From Halobacteriovorax sp. (GTDB lineage: Bacteria > Bdellovibrionota > Bacteriovoracia > Bacteriovoracales > Bacteriovoracaceae): 64,000 nt of DNA. Each line of letters opens with the position of its first letter. Positions within the stretch are counted from its first letter, which is position 1. Both the position numbers and the translations under genes were made by a program. The notes under the pieces were generated by a model, which was given only the letters and a program-made list of their open reading frames with translations, searched no databases and was not told the DNA's origin. The stretch is taken from positions 248,001 through 312,000 of the forward strand of contig PBIO01000031.1 in assembly GCA_002720865.1 (NCBI GenBank). Reading direction: 5' to 3'. Positions 1-9,534 of this stretch are shown piece by piece.

Positions 1-1362
1 AAAAAACTACGTGAAGAAACTGAAATCTTACGAGATTGGTTTAAGAAAAAAGCTTTTCTCGATAGAAGTGATCATTGTGGTCTTGAGCTTGAAGGTTGGA
101 TTCTAGATAAAGAAGGAAATCCATATCCTGAAAATCAAAAACTTATTCCAGGAGTCAACGATCCCCAAGTGGTTCCAGAGATTTCTAAATTTAATTTTGA
201 AATTAACTCTCGTCCTCAAAAGCTAGAGGGAAAATTTCTTTTGGCCTTAGAAGAAGATCTTCGCGGTGTTTGGAATAAATGCCAAAGCGAAGCGCAGAAG
301 ATGAATCTTGATGTGGCGGCCATTGGTATTTTACCAACAGTAAACGACGATCACTTGCAGATGAAAAATATGTCGGCCATGACTCGTTATCAGGCCTTGA
401 ATGCTGAATGCCTAAAGCACCGCGGGCATAAACCCTTTGAGATCGATATTAAAGGGGACGAAGAACTAAAACTTTCTAAAGACGATGTGATGATGGAGGC
501 CGCAGCAACTTCTCTTCAAGTGCATCTACAAACTACTCAAGAAGAGGCGGCCGATCTATATAACTTAAGTCTGATTTTGAGCGCCCCCATGGTGGCCGTT
601 TCAGCAAATGCGCCAACTCTTTATGGAAAAAAACTTTGGCAAGAAACGCGTATCCCAATCTTTGAGCAAAGCGTTCAGCTTCCGGCCTTTAAAGGCATCG
701 ACGGAGATATGATTGAAAGAGTAACTTTTGGGAATGGTTATATAAACGAGATGATGGATCTTTTTGAAGAGAACTTAAAGTTTCCTGTCCTTCTTCCTTA
801 TGTTTGTGACAAAGACCCCAGCTGGCTCAGCCATCTTCGTCTTCATAATGGAAATATCTGGCGCTGGAATAGACCCATCATCGGACTTGAAAGCGGAACG
901 CCGCATCTTAGGATTGAGCATAGAGTAAATTCAGCGGGACCAAGTATTATAGACGTGGTGGCTAATGTTGGTCTTTATATCGGAATGAGTAAGGCCCTAC
1001 TTCCAAAGGCATCGGAGCTGGTTAAACAAATTGATTTTAAAACGGCCAAAGAAAATTTTTATAAGGCCTCCAAAGACGGACTAAACGCTACCCTTAAATG
1101 GAAAGGCGAAGAGGTGAGCACCAAGGACCTCCTTTTAAATGAGCTCATCCCCTTAGCAAAAGAAGCCCTAAAAGAACTTGGCTGCGATGATAAAACTATT
1201 GCGACGTATTTTGACGACGTGCTTATTCCAAGAACCGAGACGGGGAAAAATGGAGCTGCATGGCAAAGTGAATTTCTTGCGCAAAATGGCAATGACTATA
1301 AAAAACTCATGCAGGCCTATTTAGGAAAACAAAAATCTCATAAACCGGTGCACCTCTGGTAG
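1..1362 (+). CDS. Glutamate-cysteine ligase, GCS2-type family (5' end missing)
   Basis: The frame is open from the first base, so the true start lies outside the window; a GTG at 169 is internal because the upstream codons read as family sequence (GLELEGWIL). About 450 residues are present. Recognisable stretches include NMSAMTRYQALN, MMEAAATSLQVHLQ, SANAPTLYGKKLWQETR and a late PHLRIEHRVNSAGP block, which match the GCS2 glutamate-cysteine ligase family. Known members join glutamate and cysteine with ATP, the first step of glutathione or gamma-glutamylcysteine synthesis in the cytoplasm. The next gene begins 10 bases after the stop, so the two are probably cotranscribed. Family assignment is fairly sure; the exact thiol product is inferred. 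Confidence 0.8.
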   Translation, partial: KKLREETEILRDWFKKKAFLDRSDHCGLELEGWILDKEGNPYPENQKLIPGVNDPQVVPEISKFNFEINSRPQKLEGKFLLALEEDLRGVWNKCQSEAQKMNLDVAAIGILPTVNDDHLQMKNMSAMTRYQALNAECLKHRGHKPFEIDIKGDEELKLSKDDVMMEAAATSLQVHLQTTQEEAADLYNLSLILSAPMVAVSANAPTLYGKKLWQETRIPIFEQSVQLPAFKGIDGDMIERVTFGNGYINEMMDLFEENLKFPVLLPYVCDKDPSWLSHLRLHNGNIWRWNRPIIGLESGTPHLRIEHRVNSAGPSIIDVVANVGLYIGMSKALLPKASELVKQIDFKTAKENFYKASKDGLNATLKWKGEEVSTKDLLLNELIPLAKEALKELGCDDKTIATYFDDVLIPRTETGKNGAAWQSEFLAQNGNDYKKLMQAYLGKQKSHKPVHLW

Positions 1363-1372
1363 TATAGAGTCC

Positions 1373-2365
1373 ATGTTAGAGATACTTGATGAGATCCCGG
1401 AAGGTCTATTTGACCATGGACCAACTGAGCTTCATAAAATTCTTAAGGGACCAACCCTTATTCATCTAAAAGGCGAAAAAGAAGATCCACTTTTTGTCTC
1501 CACACTTTTGCATGGAAATGAAACTTCAGGTTACTTTGCTCTTCAAAAATTTTTTCAAAAATATGATCAAAAAAACTTACCAAGAAGTCTAACCATTCTT
1601 CTTGGCAATATCCCTGCGGCCACAAAAGGTCTTAGGAAATTAGAGTTTCAAGAAGACTTTAATCGTATTTGGGCCGGAGGGAAATCCGAGGCCGAGCAAA
1701 TGGCCAGCTCTATCATTAAAGAAATGAAAAAAAGAAAAGTTTTTGCGGCCATTGATATTCACAATAATACGGGGAAAAATCCATTTTACGGCTGCGTGAA
1801 TAGGCTGCTTCCAGAGTTTGTAACTCTTGGTTCTCTTTTTTCTAAAACACTTGTTTATTTTATCGAACCCCATGAGGCCTTAAGCATGGCCTTCTCTAAA
1901 TTTTGTCCCTCTACTACCATCGAATGCGGTAAACCTGGGGAAGGGGTAACGGAAGTTTGTAATTTTATCGAAGAAGTTTATCTTCTTGATGAAATCCCAA
2001 GAAAGCGCGCCCATGAACTTGATATGCAAATTTATCACACCCTCGCCCGCATCATGGTGCCGGTCGGGGCCACAGTTACATTTGATCAAGAAGATAAAAG
2101 CAAAGACTTTTGTTTTATCAAAGATTTTGACGATCTCAATTTCGAAGAGCTCGCTCCCGGTACCTTGCTCGGTCATCGCTATAGCGGAAACTACGAAATC
2201 ATGGTCAACGATGAAACCGGAGTTGATATTAGCGATCAAATTATTTCCTACGAAGGAGATAAAATCCTAGCTAAGACCACTATCATTCCATCCATGTTCA
2301 CAAAAGACATTAAAGTCATTCACCAAGATTGCCTTGGCTATCTTATGGAAAAGCTCGAACTTTAG
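1373..2365 (+). CDS. Succinylglutamate desuccinylase/aspartoacylase-family zinc hydrolase
   Basis: The 330-residue protein has the metal-binding pattern of the M14-like aspartoacylase/AstE family: LLHGNETSGY near residues 45-54 (His and Glu ligands), AIDIHNNTG near 127-135 (third His) and IECGKPGEG near 185 (catalytic Glu region). Such enzymes remove acyl groups from N-acyl amino acids or act as carboxypeptidases. No signal peptide is visible, so it is cytoplasmic. It follows the glutamate-cysteine ligase with a 10-base gap, suggesting an operon concerned with amino-acid or gamma-glutamyl metabolism. The substrate cannot be read from the sequence. Confidence 0.8.
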   Translation: MLEILDEIPEGLFDHGPTELHKILKGPTLIHLKGEKEDPLFVSTLLHGNETSGYFALQKFFQKYDQKNLPRSLTILLGNIPAATKGLRKLEFQEDFNRIWAGGKSEAEQMASSIIKEMKKRKVFAAIDIHNNTGKNPFYGCVNRLLPEFVTLGSLFSKTLVYFIEPHEALSMAFSKFCPSTTIECGKPGEGVTEVCNFIEEVYLLDEIPRKRAHELDMQIYHTLARIMVPVGATVTFDQEDKSKDFCFIKDFDDLNFEELAPGTLLGHRYSGNYEIMVNDETGVDISDQIISYEGDKILAKTTIIPSMFTKDIKVIHQDCLGYLMEKLEL

Positions 2366-2371
2366 AACTTT

Positions 2372-2400
2372 AGGTACCTGGTTACTTGCTAAAATGAAAA
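2372..2400 (-). repeat. Dispersed 29-bp repeat, copy 1
   Basis: Read on the minus strand, this stretch matches 27 of 29 bases of the stretch at 9535-9563. It starts 7 bases after a stop codon. The core AGTAACCAGGTACCT is a near-dyad centred on the A between AACC and GGT. Confidence 0.7.
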
Positions 2401-2416
2401 AACGGGAGACTCTTAA

Positions 2417-2449
2417 ACGGAAGTAATTTCCGTGCATATTAATTATGCA
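2417..2449. promoter_or_regulatory. Two adjacent short hairpins before the outer-membrane-like gene
   Basis: ACGGAA (2417-2422) pairs with TTCCGT (2428-2433), and TGCATA (2433-2438) pairs with TATGCA (2444-2449). Each has a 5-base loop. They lie 35-70 bases upstream of the start at 2484. They could be operator dyads or leader hairpins; function unknown. Confidence 0.35.
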
Positions 2450-2483
2450 AAAATACATTACAATAAGTTTTATAGGAGATTTT

Positions 2484-3230
2484 ATGAAGAAGTTCATTGT
2501 AATGATTTGCATTACCTTAAGTCCTTTTGCCTTTTCCCAAGAAAAAGAAAAAAAGGTGGAAGAAAAAAAAGAAGTTAAAGAAAAGAAAAAGCCAAATATG
2601 GGACTTAAGGAGCAGAGTAAGTCTGAGAGAACAGCTCCATGGAATTATAATGGATTAATTCTGAATTTATCTGGAGGACTTGGACTAGGTTATGCAGATC
2701 AAAGTTTTACAGGTGTAAATCATACGAGTACAGGCGATACTGATGCACTATTAATTGAATTGTCAGGAAACGCTCAAGGCGGGTGGATGGTTAAAGGCTT
2801 TTATATCGCTGGCGATTTTAGAGTCGACTATGGGTCCCATGAAGAAATGAAGTACGATGGTCTTGCTTCAATAACAAATAAAGACACTGCGACCTCTGTT
2901 GGTTTTGGACTTGGGGCGGTAGTAGGATATGAATTCAATTTTGGTTTTAAGTTTTTTGCGGGTTTTTCACCGCTAGAGACTCTTAGCCTTGCTAGTAAAG
3001 CTGGGGCCAGTACAAACTATGATGGGAAAGGGTTCAAATTTGGACTAGATTACTTAACCGACCGAGGCATCGGTTTTGGAATTCAATATATTTCAGTGAC
3101 CTATGATGAAAGAGAAGGGAAGAAATTCCCGCAAGTTCTTACAGAAGGAACTAAAACTTTTCGAGTAACTGATTATGAAGTTGGAAAAGTTGTTCTCTAT
3201 ATGCATTTTCCAATGCAGTTATCAAAGTAG
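2484..3230 (+). CDS. Exported outer-membrane-barrel-like protein of unknown function
   Basis: I chose the ATG at 2484 because it follows a clear AGGAG box and opens a good Sec signal peptide (MKKFIVMICITLSPFAFS); an upstream in-frame ATG at 2445 would bury that signal. The mature part begins with a Lys/Glu-rich stretch of about 35 residues. It then has alternating hydrophobic and Gly/aromatic-rich segments (LSGGLGLGYADQSF, VGFGLGAVVGYEFNFGFKFFAGF) and ends in a short strand, MHFPMQLSK. This fits a small beta-barrel in the outer membrane. It is flanked by repeats and hairpins and appears monocistronic. No specific family was recognised. Confidence 0.6.
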   Translation: MKKFIVMICITLSPFAFSQEKEKKVEEKKEVKEKKKPNMGLKEQSKSERTAPWNYNGLILNLSGGLGLGYADQSFTGVNHTSTGDTDALLIELSGNAQGGWMVKGFYIAGDFRVDYGSHEEMKYDGLASITNKDTATSVGFGLGAVVGYEFNFGFKFFAGFSPLETLSLASKAGASTNYDGKGFKFGLDYLTDRGIGFGIQYISVTYDEREGKKFPQVLTEGTKTFRVTDYEVGKVVLYMHFPMQLSK

Positions 3231-3240
3231 GGAATAAGTA

Positions 3241-3257
3241 AGGTCCGCTCCGGACTT
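3241..3257. terminator. Hairpin between convergent genes, terminator candidate
   Basis: GTCCG and CGGAC pair around a 3-base loop, extended by A-T and G-T pairs outside. It lies 10 bases past the stop of the barrel-like gene and before the convergent FHA gene. There is no good T run, so terminator function is tentative. Confidence 0.4.
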
Positions 3258-3297
3258 CATTTATTCAAGTAAGCCTGTCCCGGCCGGCCAGGTACCT
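3257..3297 (+). repeat. Dispersed repeat, copy 3, split by a 15-base GC-rich insert
   Basis: TTCATTTATTCAAGTAA (left half) and CCAGGTACCT (right half) match the other two copies. They are separated by 15 extra bases at 3273-3287, which are very GC-rich and contain CCGGCCGG. The right end runs up to the stop of the FHA gene. Confidence 0.5.
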
Positions 3298-3814
3298 ATT
3301 CGGCTTTTTTCTTTTTGGCCTTGGCGAGTTCTGAGATTTTTGGTTTTGCGATGCCGGTGATATTGGTGAGCTCGTTAAAGCCATGACGTCTTTTATCATC
3401 GCTTACGAGTTTTTCTTTATTTTTTTGAGAACGGCTTAGATCGGGGATTGTAAGTTGACCGGCCGATTGATCCACAACGGTGCGGCGGTTTCTAAAAGTT
3501 TCTTTTTCAATAGTGGTTAGGGAATCAGTATGAAGCTCAATATAAGAATCTCCAATTTGAATAATATCGTCCACGTAAAGACGGTCCCGAGTGATCTTCT
3601 TATTGTTTAGGATTGTTCCGTTTTTGCTATCAAGATCTTTGATAGTTATTTGATTGGTCTTAAGTGTGAGTTCAAGATGATTGCCACTGCAGCCATCGTC
3701 ATCAAGTGTATAGTCACAGCTTTCACTTCTTCCAAAGGATAGGGGCTTAAGGGATTTAGTTATGTCTAAATACTTATGTGAGCTATCGCTGGTAATTCTT
3801 AGGACAATCGCCAT
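3296..3814 (-). CDS. FHA-domain protein
   Basis: The 172-residue protein carries one forkhead-associated domain over about residues 5-95: LSFGRSESCDY with the phosphothreonine-binding GRS, then SGNHLEL in place of the usual SxxH, then LDSKNGTILNN. FHA domains bind phosphothreonine peptides and usually link to Ser/Thr kinase signalling or secretion machines. The remaining 75 residues are charged and likely disordered, ending in a Lys-rich tail. It is transcribed alone, convergent with the barrel-like gene. The partner is not evident nearby. Confidence 0.85.
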   Translation of the reverse strand: MAIVLRITSDSSHKYLDITKSLKPLSFGRSESCDYTLDDDGCSGNHLELTLKTNQITIKDLDSKNGTILNNKKITRDRLYVDDIIQIGDSYIELHTDSLTTIEKETFRNRRTVVDQSAGQLTIPDLSRSQKNKEKLVSDDKRRHGFNELTNITGIAKPKISELAKAKKKKAE

Positions 3815-3920
3815 TTAGGTTAACCTCTTTGATTTTTTTCTTAACCTTATTTTAAACCCAAATGCTAGTGGTTAGAACCCTAAAAATTATTTACCTAATA
3901 ACTGATATGATTAGGCAGGT

Positions 3921-5084
3921 TTAGAACTGAATTTTGGTATTGGGGCAAACGAACTCTTCAAGCCTTTTAGCGTAATCTGCCTCAAATTCTTCTCTAGTGA
4001 CTTTTGAGAGCTCCATAAAGGGAGAGCTTTTGATTTCGGCCAGAAGATCAAAGGGTAGGTACTGCTCAAGTGTGGAGAGTCCCTGGTCAAGTTCCTTAGT
4101 AAGGGCCCTAAAAGCTCTGATGTATCCAAAGGCCTGATCTTGTCTTTTATAACCTTCATAAAAGGCCGCTACGATTTCAGCTTTTTCACTATCATCTAAA
4201 AGTTCTGACTGACCGAGGGTTTTTCCCCAGTCATCCGTAAAGGGACCAACGGGAATTAAAAACTTAGAAGATTTTCTAAGACATTTTGGTTGGCGCATGG
4301 ACATATGCCGATGATTTTCTTTTGAGCTAAATTCTTTATTCACCTTTCCTGTATAAACAAGAATGGGATCATAGCTAGAGTTTAATTCATGGCCAAGTTT
4401 AAAGACCTCTTTAAAAAAGGGATCGCTTCCATCCATATTCCACTGAATCATCACTCGATCAAGATCCCCAAAATTATGGGCCATTAGTGGAGCGGCTCTT
4501 AAAAAGTTTATATGATCGCGGTCCTCTCTTAGCTGAAGTAATAAGGCTTCTTCTTTTCTTGCCTCGGCTATAATAAGTTCGGCCATTTCAGAGGCGAGGT
4601 CAGCTCTTTTGTTTTTAACCAGGGCGCAGTAGCCACCAATGGCCACACTTAACCAGGTGCCCTCATGGGTGCTCATGACTTCGTTATTAATGCGGTTATA
4701 GGACTTTCTATTGGTGACCTGAGAGTAATCCCATTTCCAGGATTCCATGGTGAGCTTGGCCATCTTATCTATATATTTAAGAATGGAGTCTTGTTTCCAA
4801 AGACTTTCGCGAATTTGATTATCCACATCCGTTGGTACAAAAGTTCCGGCCGTGCTCCAGTGGGCGCAAAGACAAATATGAAAGTACTCGGGCAGGTCGA
4901 TATTATTTAAAAGCTTTAAGTTCTTTTTATAAAAACGCAGCTTTTCAATAAATTCTGTTCCAGGGGACTTGCTGTCGAGCTCCCCTTGAAAGAGAAACGG
5001 CGCAGTACTTTCAACATGTTTTAAAAGTATATTCGGGGCAATTCCCCGCCGATCATTTCCCTTTTTTGAGCCTTTCTTTCCCAT
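3921..5084 (-). CDS. Conserved-looking protein of unknown function, 387 aa
   Basis: No family was recognised. The protein begins with a basic stretch ([14 protein letters not shown]), has no signal peptide or membrane segment, and looks soluble and mostly helical. It contains scattered Cys and His ([19 protein letters not shown]) that could bind metal but form no known motif. It is divergent from the pseudouridine synthase gene, with about 70 bases between the starts. Codon use is like its neighbours, so it is probably a real, non-recent gene. Confidence 0.6.
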   Translation of the reverse strand: MGKKGSKKGNDRRGIAPNILLKHVESTAPFLFQGELDSKSPGTEFIEKLRFYKKNLKLLNNIDLPEYFHICLCAHWSTAGTFVPTDVDNQIRESLWKQDSILKYIDKMAKLTMESWKWDYSQVTNRKSYNRINNEVMSTHEGTWLSVAIGGYCALVKNKRADLASEMAELIIAEARKEEALLLQLREDRDHINFLRAAPLMAHNFGDLDRVMIQWNMDGSDPFFKEVFKLGHELNSSYDPILVYTGKVNKEFSSKENHRHMSMRQPKCLRKSSKFLIPVGPFTDDWGKTLGQSELLDDSEKAEIVAAFYEGYKRQDQAFGYIRAFRALTKELDQGLSTLEQYLPFDLLAEIKSSPFMELSKVTREEFEADYAKRLEEFVCPNTKIQF

Positions 5085-5153
5085 ATAGACCTCATATCAT
5101 GTGAAGCACAAAAAGACCTTCTATTTTTGCCTTTTCCGAGTTACCAATATTCC

Positions 5154-6011
5154 ATGATTAAGAAAGATCCCGTCCGGATTAATAAATATATTAGCCATAG
5201 TGGACTTTGCTCTAGACGTGAGGCGGACCGCTTTGTTGAAGAGGGCAAGGTCACCATAAATGGTAAAAAGGCCCGCTTTGATGATTATGTGGCTCCCGGT
5301 GACAAGGTCACCGTTAATAATAAGCTCATCGAGGCCAAGGATGAAGAGCGCCATATCTTTATCGCTCTAAATAAGCCCGTGGGAATTGTTAGCACCACGG
5401 AGGGAAGCGAGAGTCGTAATATTGTGGATTTTGTCGGTCATCCCACGCGAATTTTTCCCATCGGTCGTCTCGATAAAGATTCAGAGGGCCTGATTTTTTT
5501 AACGAGCAATGGGGATATTGTTAATAAAATTTTAAGGGCCGGAAATAATCACGAAAAAGAATACTTGGTAACCGTTAATAAACCGATTACGGAAAACTTT
5601 ATTAAAGGCATGTCCGGGGGCGTTCCCATTTTAGGACAGGTGACCAAGGGCTGTAAGGTCGAGCAGGTTTCACAAAATATTTTTAAGATCATTCTTATTC
5701 AGGGACTCAATAGACAGATTCGCCGCATGTGTGAGTATTTTGATTATGAAGTCACAAAGCTAGAGCGAACTCGGATTATGAATATTGATTTAGGAAATCT
5801 TCCCACTGGTGATTGGCGGGATCTAGAAGAAAAAGAGCTCATCACACTGTTTAAATTAATTGAAGGCTCAAGCTCAGAAGCGGCACCTAAAAATAAACCA
5901 AAGAAAAAGGCCCCCAAGAAGCCTCAAAAACAGGCCAAGAAAAAGAAGTACGATATTATTCCTCCAGAGGAAGATAGACGCTTTTCTAAAAAGGGAAAAC
6001 GTCGTAGGTAG
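5154..6011 (+). CDS. RNA pseudouridine synthase, RluF/RluB-like
   Basis: The ATG at 5154 is preferred over an upstream TTG at 5127 because the S4 RNA-binding domain begins right after it ([25 protein letters not shown] is split here only by family convention). The catalytic part follows: [11 protein letters not shown], then [18 protein letters not shown] with the catalytic Asp, then [13 protein letters not shown]. These mark the RsuA/RluB/E/F family, which isomerises uridines in rRNA; the [10 protein letters not shown] form is closest to RluF. About 45 Lys/Arg/Pro-rich residues at the C-terminus are a likely RNA-binding tail. It is cytoplasmic and apparently monocistronic. Confidence 0.88.
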   Translation: MIKKDPVRINKYISHSGLCSRREADRFVEEGKVTINGKKARFDDYVAPGDKVTVNNKLIEAKDEERHIFIALNKPVGIVSTTEGSESRNIVDFVGHPTRIFPIGRLDKDSEGLIFLTSNGDIVNKILRAGNNHEKEYLVTVNKPITENFIKGMSGGVPILGQVTKGCKVEQVSQNIFKIILIQGLNRQIRRMCEYFDYEVTKLERTRIMNIDLGNLPTGDWRDLEEKELITLFKLIEGSSSEAAPKNKPKKKAPKKPQKQAKKKKYDIIPPEEDRRFSKKGKRRR

Positions 6012-6055
6012 GCCGTATTCTTTACAATAAGCTTGCGATTTTTTTAGGTTTTGCT

Positions 6056-6970
6056 ATGACTAAGTTGCCTATGACAAAAACTCTACTTATTCTTTCAGTC
6101 TTTCTTTTCTCTCTAACCGGTATGGCCGAAACCTGTGAAACCTTAAGGTCTTCAGCACTGGCCCAAAATAAATCCGTTAATATTGTTTTAGTGCCATCAA
6201 ATTTTGAAGGTGATTTAAAGCTTTTTAAAAAAGAGGCCAAAAAGATTGTGGAGAAGTTTGAGTCTTATAAGCCTTTTTCAAAAGATAATAAATTTATTAA
6301 TTTCTTTCTTTCAACTAAAGAAGCTAAGAAAAATAGCTTTTGTAAGTACGGCTGCTCAGGCATAGATCGCCTTTTATGTTGTGATAGGGGAGATGCTAAA
6401 AAACTGGCCAAGGTCTGTGATAACTCAAAAGAAAGACAGATCCTCGTGGTTCATAACGACACAAAGTATGGAGGGGCCGGGTATATTAACGATAATATCG
6501 CCACCACTTCCATAAATAGATCAGCCCCAAAAGTGGCCGTTCACGAAATTGGGCATAGTCTTTTTGATCTCGCAGACGAGTACACCATTTCCACTGGGAC
6601 CCGCGGGCTTAGAAACTGCGCTAAAAGCGATTGCCAAGAATGGAAAGACCTAATTGATATAGATTTTAAAGGGGCCGAATGCACCCCCAATGGTTGTGCT
6701 GGGGGAGAGTATTTCACCTGCGGCGAAACTATTATGAAAAAGCTTAGCCTCAAGTTTGGACCTAATAACGAAAGACTGGCCTGCTGCAAGTATAAAGAAA
6801 TCACGGGACAGTACCCAAGCTTTTGCTCTCCTTATCAAAAAGCAGGTATTGGTCTTGAGAGTTTTTGTAGCTCTAAAAGCTTATCCATACCTAGCGACTT
6901 TGGTGAAGATGAAGTAGAGTATTTTGATCCTGACTCAAAGAAGTCTGGATTTTATAAGATCAAACACTAA
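6056..6970 (+). CDS. Secreted M64-like zinc metallopeptidase
   Basis: A Sec signal (TLLILSVFLFSLTGMA) is followed by a Cys-rich domain with the motif VHEIGHSLFDLADEY near residues 162-176. This is the HExxHxxxxxxDEY signature of the M64 (IgA peptidase-like) group. The two His and the Asp would hold zinc and the Glu is catalytic. At 304 residues it is short for the family, with about fourteen Cys suggesting disulfides outside the cytoplasm. Two starts are possible, 6056 and 6071; both keep the signal. It is followed after 8 bases by the RlmM-like gene, so the pair is probably one transcript. Confidence 0.75.
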   Translation: MTKLPMTKTLLILSVFLFSLTGMAETCETLRSSALAQNKSVNIVLVPSNFEGDLKLFKKEAKKIVEKFESYKPFSKDNKFINFFLSTKEAKKNSFCKYGCSGIDRLLCCDRGDAKKLAKVCDNSKERQILVVHNDTKYGGAGYINDNIATTSINRSAPKVAVHEIGHSLFDLADEYTISTGTRGLRNCAKSDCQEWKDLIDIDFKGAECTPNGCAGGEYFTCGETIMKKLSLKFGPNNERLACCKYKEITGQYPSFCSPYQKAGIGLESFCSSKSLSIPSDFGEDEVEYFDPDSKKSGFYKIKH

Positions 6971-6978
6971 GGCAGTTC

Positions 6979-7992
6979 ATGCACTATATTCTCTGCAAAG
7001 ATAAAAACTGGGTAAGTGCACTTACTGAAGAAATAAAAAGAGACCTTAGCACGGACCCTGAAGTTCTTAAGGGTTTTCCACTGCTCACCATTAACTCAAG
7101 TATTGATTTAAAAAATAAGTTCTTAGGCTTTTCTACCACGGCCCTAATTAATTCAATCCCAATCAAAGAAGAGTCCGTTGGTAAGCAGGCCCTTGAGATC
7201 ATGGACCTGGTTAAATCTAAAATCAATGGTAAGGCCAAGATTAACTGCCATGTCTTTGCTCTTACGGAAAAGTACGGCATCTTAGATTCTGGGCGGGCAG
7301 ATATTCTTAAAACAAAACTGATCTCTCATTTTAAAAAGAATGAGATCTTTAGCTTAAGAAAAGACTTTGATCGCTCCCTTGCTTTTTTGCAGGTGATGAT
7401 CCTGCCAGATAGATCAGTTGTGGCCTCATTTTTAGATGAAAATGAAATAAAAGACTATCACTCCCTAATCTCTCCTTTTGTGGGGGGCTTTAATAATGTG
7501 GAAGATGATAAAAAGGCCCCTTCAAGGGCCTATAGAAAAATTGTAGAAGCTCAAATCATCCTCGGTAAATCCTTCTTAGAAAATCAAACGGTAGTAGACC
7601 TTGGGGCCTGTCCTGGAGGCTGGACTTATATCGCTAGAAAAAATGGCGCTAAAGTAATCGCCCTTGATCGCTCGCCACTTGATGAAAGCCTAATGAATGA
7701 TCCCAAGGTGAGCTTCTTAAAAACCGATGCCTTTAAGTACCGCCCAGAAGAGAAAATCGACTGGGCCATTTCCGATATTATCTGCGCCCCGGAGCGTATC
7801 CTTGAACTAATAGACTTTTGGGTCCTAGAAAAGGCCTGTGAGAACTTTGTTTTCACGATCAAATTTCAGGGGGATAAGGACTATCATATCCTTAGCAAGT
7901 TTAAAGAAATCGCCCTTAGAACAGGCTTTACTATGATTATAAAGCAGTTAAACGCCAATAAGAACGAAGTCACGGTTATGGGTCATGAATAG
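6979..7992 (+). CDS. RlmM-like 23S rRNA 2'-O-ribose methyltransferase
   Basis: The C-terminal half holds a Rossmann SAM domain of the FtsJ/RrmJ kind: VVDLGACPGGWTYIA near residues 196-210, then IALDRSP, a DWAISDI block and VFTIKFQG, which supply the catalytic Lys-Asp-Lys set. The N-terminal half is a THUMP-like RNA-binding region. This layout matches RlmM (YgdE), which methylates a cytidine of 23S rRNA. The length, 337 residues, is a little shorter than the E. coli protein. The exact target nucleotide is inferred. Confidence 0.8.
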   Translation: MHYILCKDKNWVSALTEEIKRDLSTDPEVLKGFPLLTINSSIDLKNKFLGFSTTALINSIPIKEESVGKQALEIMDLVKSKINGKAKINCHVFALTEKYGILDSGRADILKTKLISHFKKNEIFSLRKDFDRSLAFLQVMILPDRSVVASFLDENEIKDYHSLISPFVGGFNNVEDDKKAPSRAYRKIVEAQIILGKSFLENQTVVDLGACPGGWTYIARKNGAKVIALDRSPLDESLMNDPKVSFLKTDAFKYRPEEKIDWAISDIICAPERILELIDFWVLEKACENFVFTIKFQGDKDYHILSKFKEIALRTGFTMIIKQLNANKNEVTVMGHE

Positions 7993-8040
7993 TTTACATT
8001 AAGCTCTTAATATCCTTAGGCTTCCTATATAGTCCGGAAC

Positions 8041-8904
8041 ATGAAATACCTGCTGATTCTATTTTTTGCCCTAAGCTTTGGGCTTCAAGCGAAGACCTTA
8101 CTGGTCTCCCATAAAGGTATTTGGAAAAATCATATCTACGCTCAAAACACCTTTGAGGCCCTTGATCAGGCCTTAAAAAATGGCTTTAAAGGAGTCGAGT
8201 TTGATGTCCTCTTAACCAAAGATCAAAGACTGGTCCTGGCCCATGATGCCTCCTTAAAAAGAGTGAGCAACTGTAAAGGAAAAATTCAAGAGAAGAATCT
8301 ATCTGAGCTTTTAAAATGTAAGGTCACCCATAATACAAAACTTCCTTTAACTCAGATCCTAGTTAAAAAAGTTAAAAAGCCTACGCATTTTACTTCCTTA
8401 AAAAATATCATCGATGAACTTTTGGCCCGCCCAAATTTAGAATTTGTTTGGATTGACCTTAAAGATAAAAAGCCTGGTCTAGCACTGGCCTTACAAACGG
8501 CCCTTGAAGATATCGATGACCGCTCTCTTCTAAAGAAGATTATGGTCAATAGCACGGACTCAAAAATCCTTATGGAAGTTAAAGACCTCTTTCCAGAGAT
8601 TAGAACCAGCCTAGAAGGAAAGTGGGGAAGCGAGCCCCTAAGCGATTTTCAAAAATACTTTGGAGGAATAGGCTCCACTCATGACGCCATCTCCCTCAAC
8701 CTCGGCTTCCCCCTAGGGCACCGAGGTAGCCTTAATCCTCTTTTTCGTAAAAAGCGTTTTTGGAAACTCGTAAACAAGTACCTGGCCGAGGCCAAAAAAC
8801 GCTCTGTCACCACCGTGGGCTGGACCGTCAATAAGAAGAAAAAGATTAGTAAACTTGTTAGTCTTGAAATAGAATATCTTCTAACTGACCTTATAAACCC
8901 CTAG
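8041..8904 (+). CDS. Exported glycerophosphodiester phosphodiesterase
   Basis: A Sec signal peptide (YLLILFFALSFGLQAK) precedes a GDPD TIM-barrel. Motifs in order are VSHKG (usually HRG), NTFEALDQAL, GVEFDVLLTKDQ and LVLAHDASL, which carry the metal-binding Glu/Asp and catalytic His. Near the end, TTVGWTVNKKKK matches the usual family WTVN block. The enzyme hydrolyses glycerophosphodiesters to glycerol-3-phosphate and an alcohol, probably in the periplasm, as part of lipid salvage. MarC follows 9 bases later. Confidence 0.88.
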   Translation: MKYLLILFFALSFGLQAKTLLVSHKGIWKNHIYAQNTFEALDQALKNGFKGVEFDVLLTKDQRLVLAHDASLKRVSNCKGKIQEKNLSELLKCKVTHNTKLPLTQILVKKVKKPTHFTSLKNIIDELLARPNLEFVWIDLKDKKPGLALALQTALEDIDDRSLLKKIMVNSTDSKILMEVKDLFPEIRTSLEGKWGSEPLSDFQKYFGGIGSTHDAISLNLGFPLGHRGSLNPLFRKKRFWKLVNKYLAEAKKRSVTTVGWTVNKKKKISKLVSLEIEYLLTDLINP

Positions 8905-8913
8905 GGATTCGAT

Positions 8914-9531
8914 TTGATCGATTTTGAAAGTCTTATTAGCAGCTTTATCGTCCTTTGGGCGGTTATTGATCCTATTGGAACAATTCCGGTTTTTATTGCG
9001 GTAACCAAAAATTACAAAGAAGAAGAAAAAAAGAGAATAGCTCTTGTGGCCTCTTCCGTGGCCTTTCTTATCTTGCTTTTCTTTCTTGTTATTGGAGAGA
9101 TCCTCCTTAGAAAAATGGGAGTGCCTCTTCCGGCCTTTCAGGTTTCGGGTGGAGTTATCCTTCTCATTTTCGCAATTGATATGATTTTTGGAGATAGTAA
9201 ACCAGAAGGGGAGCTTGAACTTTTAAAATCAGCTCAGGAAACGGCCATCTTTCCCTTGGCCATTCCTTCTATCGCAGGACCCGGTGCCATCCTCGCAATT
9301 ATCCTTCTAACAGATAACTCGCGCCACTCCATCGTGGACCAAATCATCACCGCCTCCATGATGCTTCTCGTGATCGTAATCACCTATATCTTTATGCGCA
9401 TCTCAGGCCCCATCAACAAAAAGATCGGCCGCTCCGGCGCCATCGTCATCTCAAAAGTCATGGGCCTAATCCTAGCCTCCATCGCCGCCACAAATATCCT
9501 CATCGGTATTAAAGAGTTTTTTAAGCTTTAG
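8914..9531 (+). CDS. MarC-family integral membrane protein
   Basis: The 205-residue protein has about six membrane segments and the family motifs AVIDPIGTIPVF near the start and FPLAIPSIAGPGAI in the middle. MarC proteins are inner-membrane proteins of unsettled function, once wrongly linked to multidrug resistance. The start is a TTG at 8914, with AGGGA overlapping the stop of the phosphodiesterase gene, so translation is likely coupled. The last 150 bases are unusually rich in ATC and GCC codons. Confidence 0.88.
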   Translation: MIDFESLISSFIVLWAVIDPIGTIPVFIAVTKNYKEEEKKRIALVASSVAFLILLFFLVIGEILLRKMGVPLPAFQVSGGVILLIFAIDMIFGDSKPEGELELLKSAQETAIFPLAIPSIAGPGAILAIILLTDNSRHSIVDQIITASMMLLVIVITYIFMRISGPINKKIGRSGAIVISKVMGLILASIAATNILIGIKEFFKL

Positions 9532-9534
9532 AAT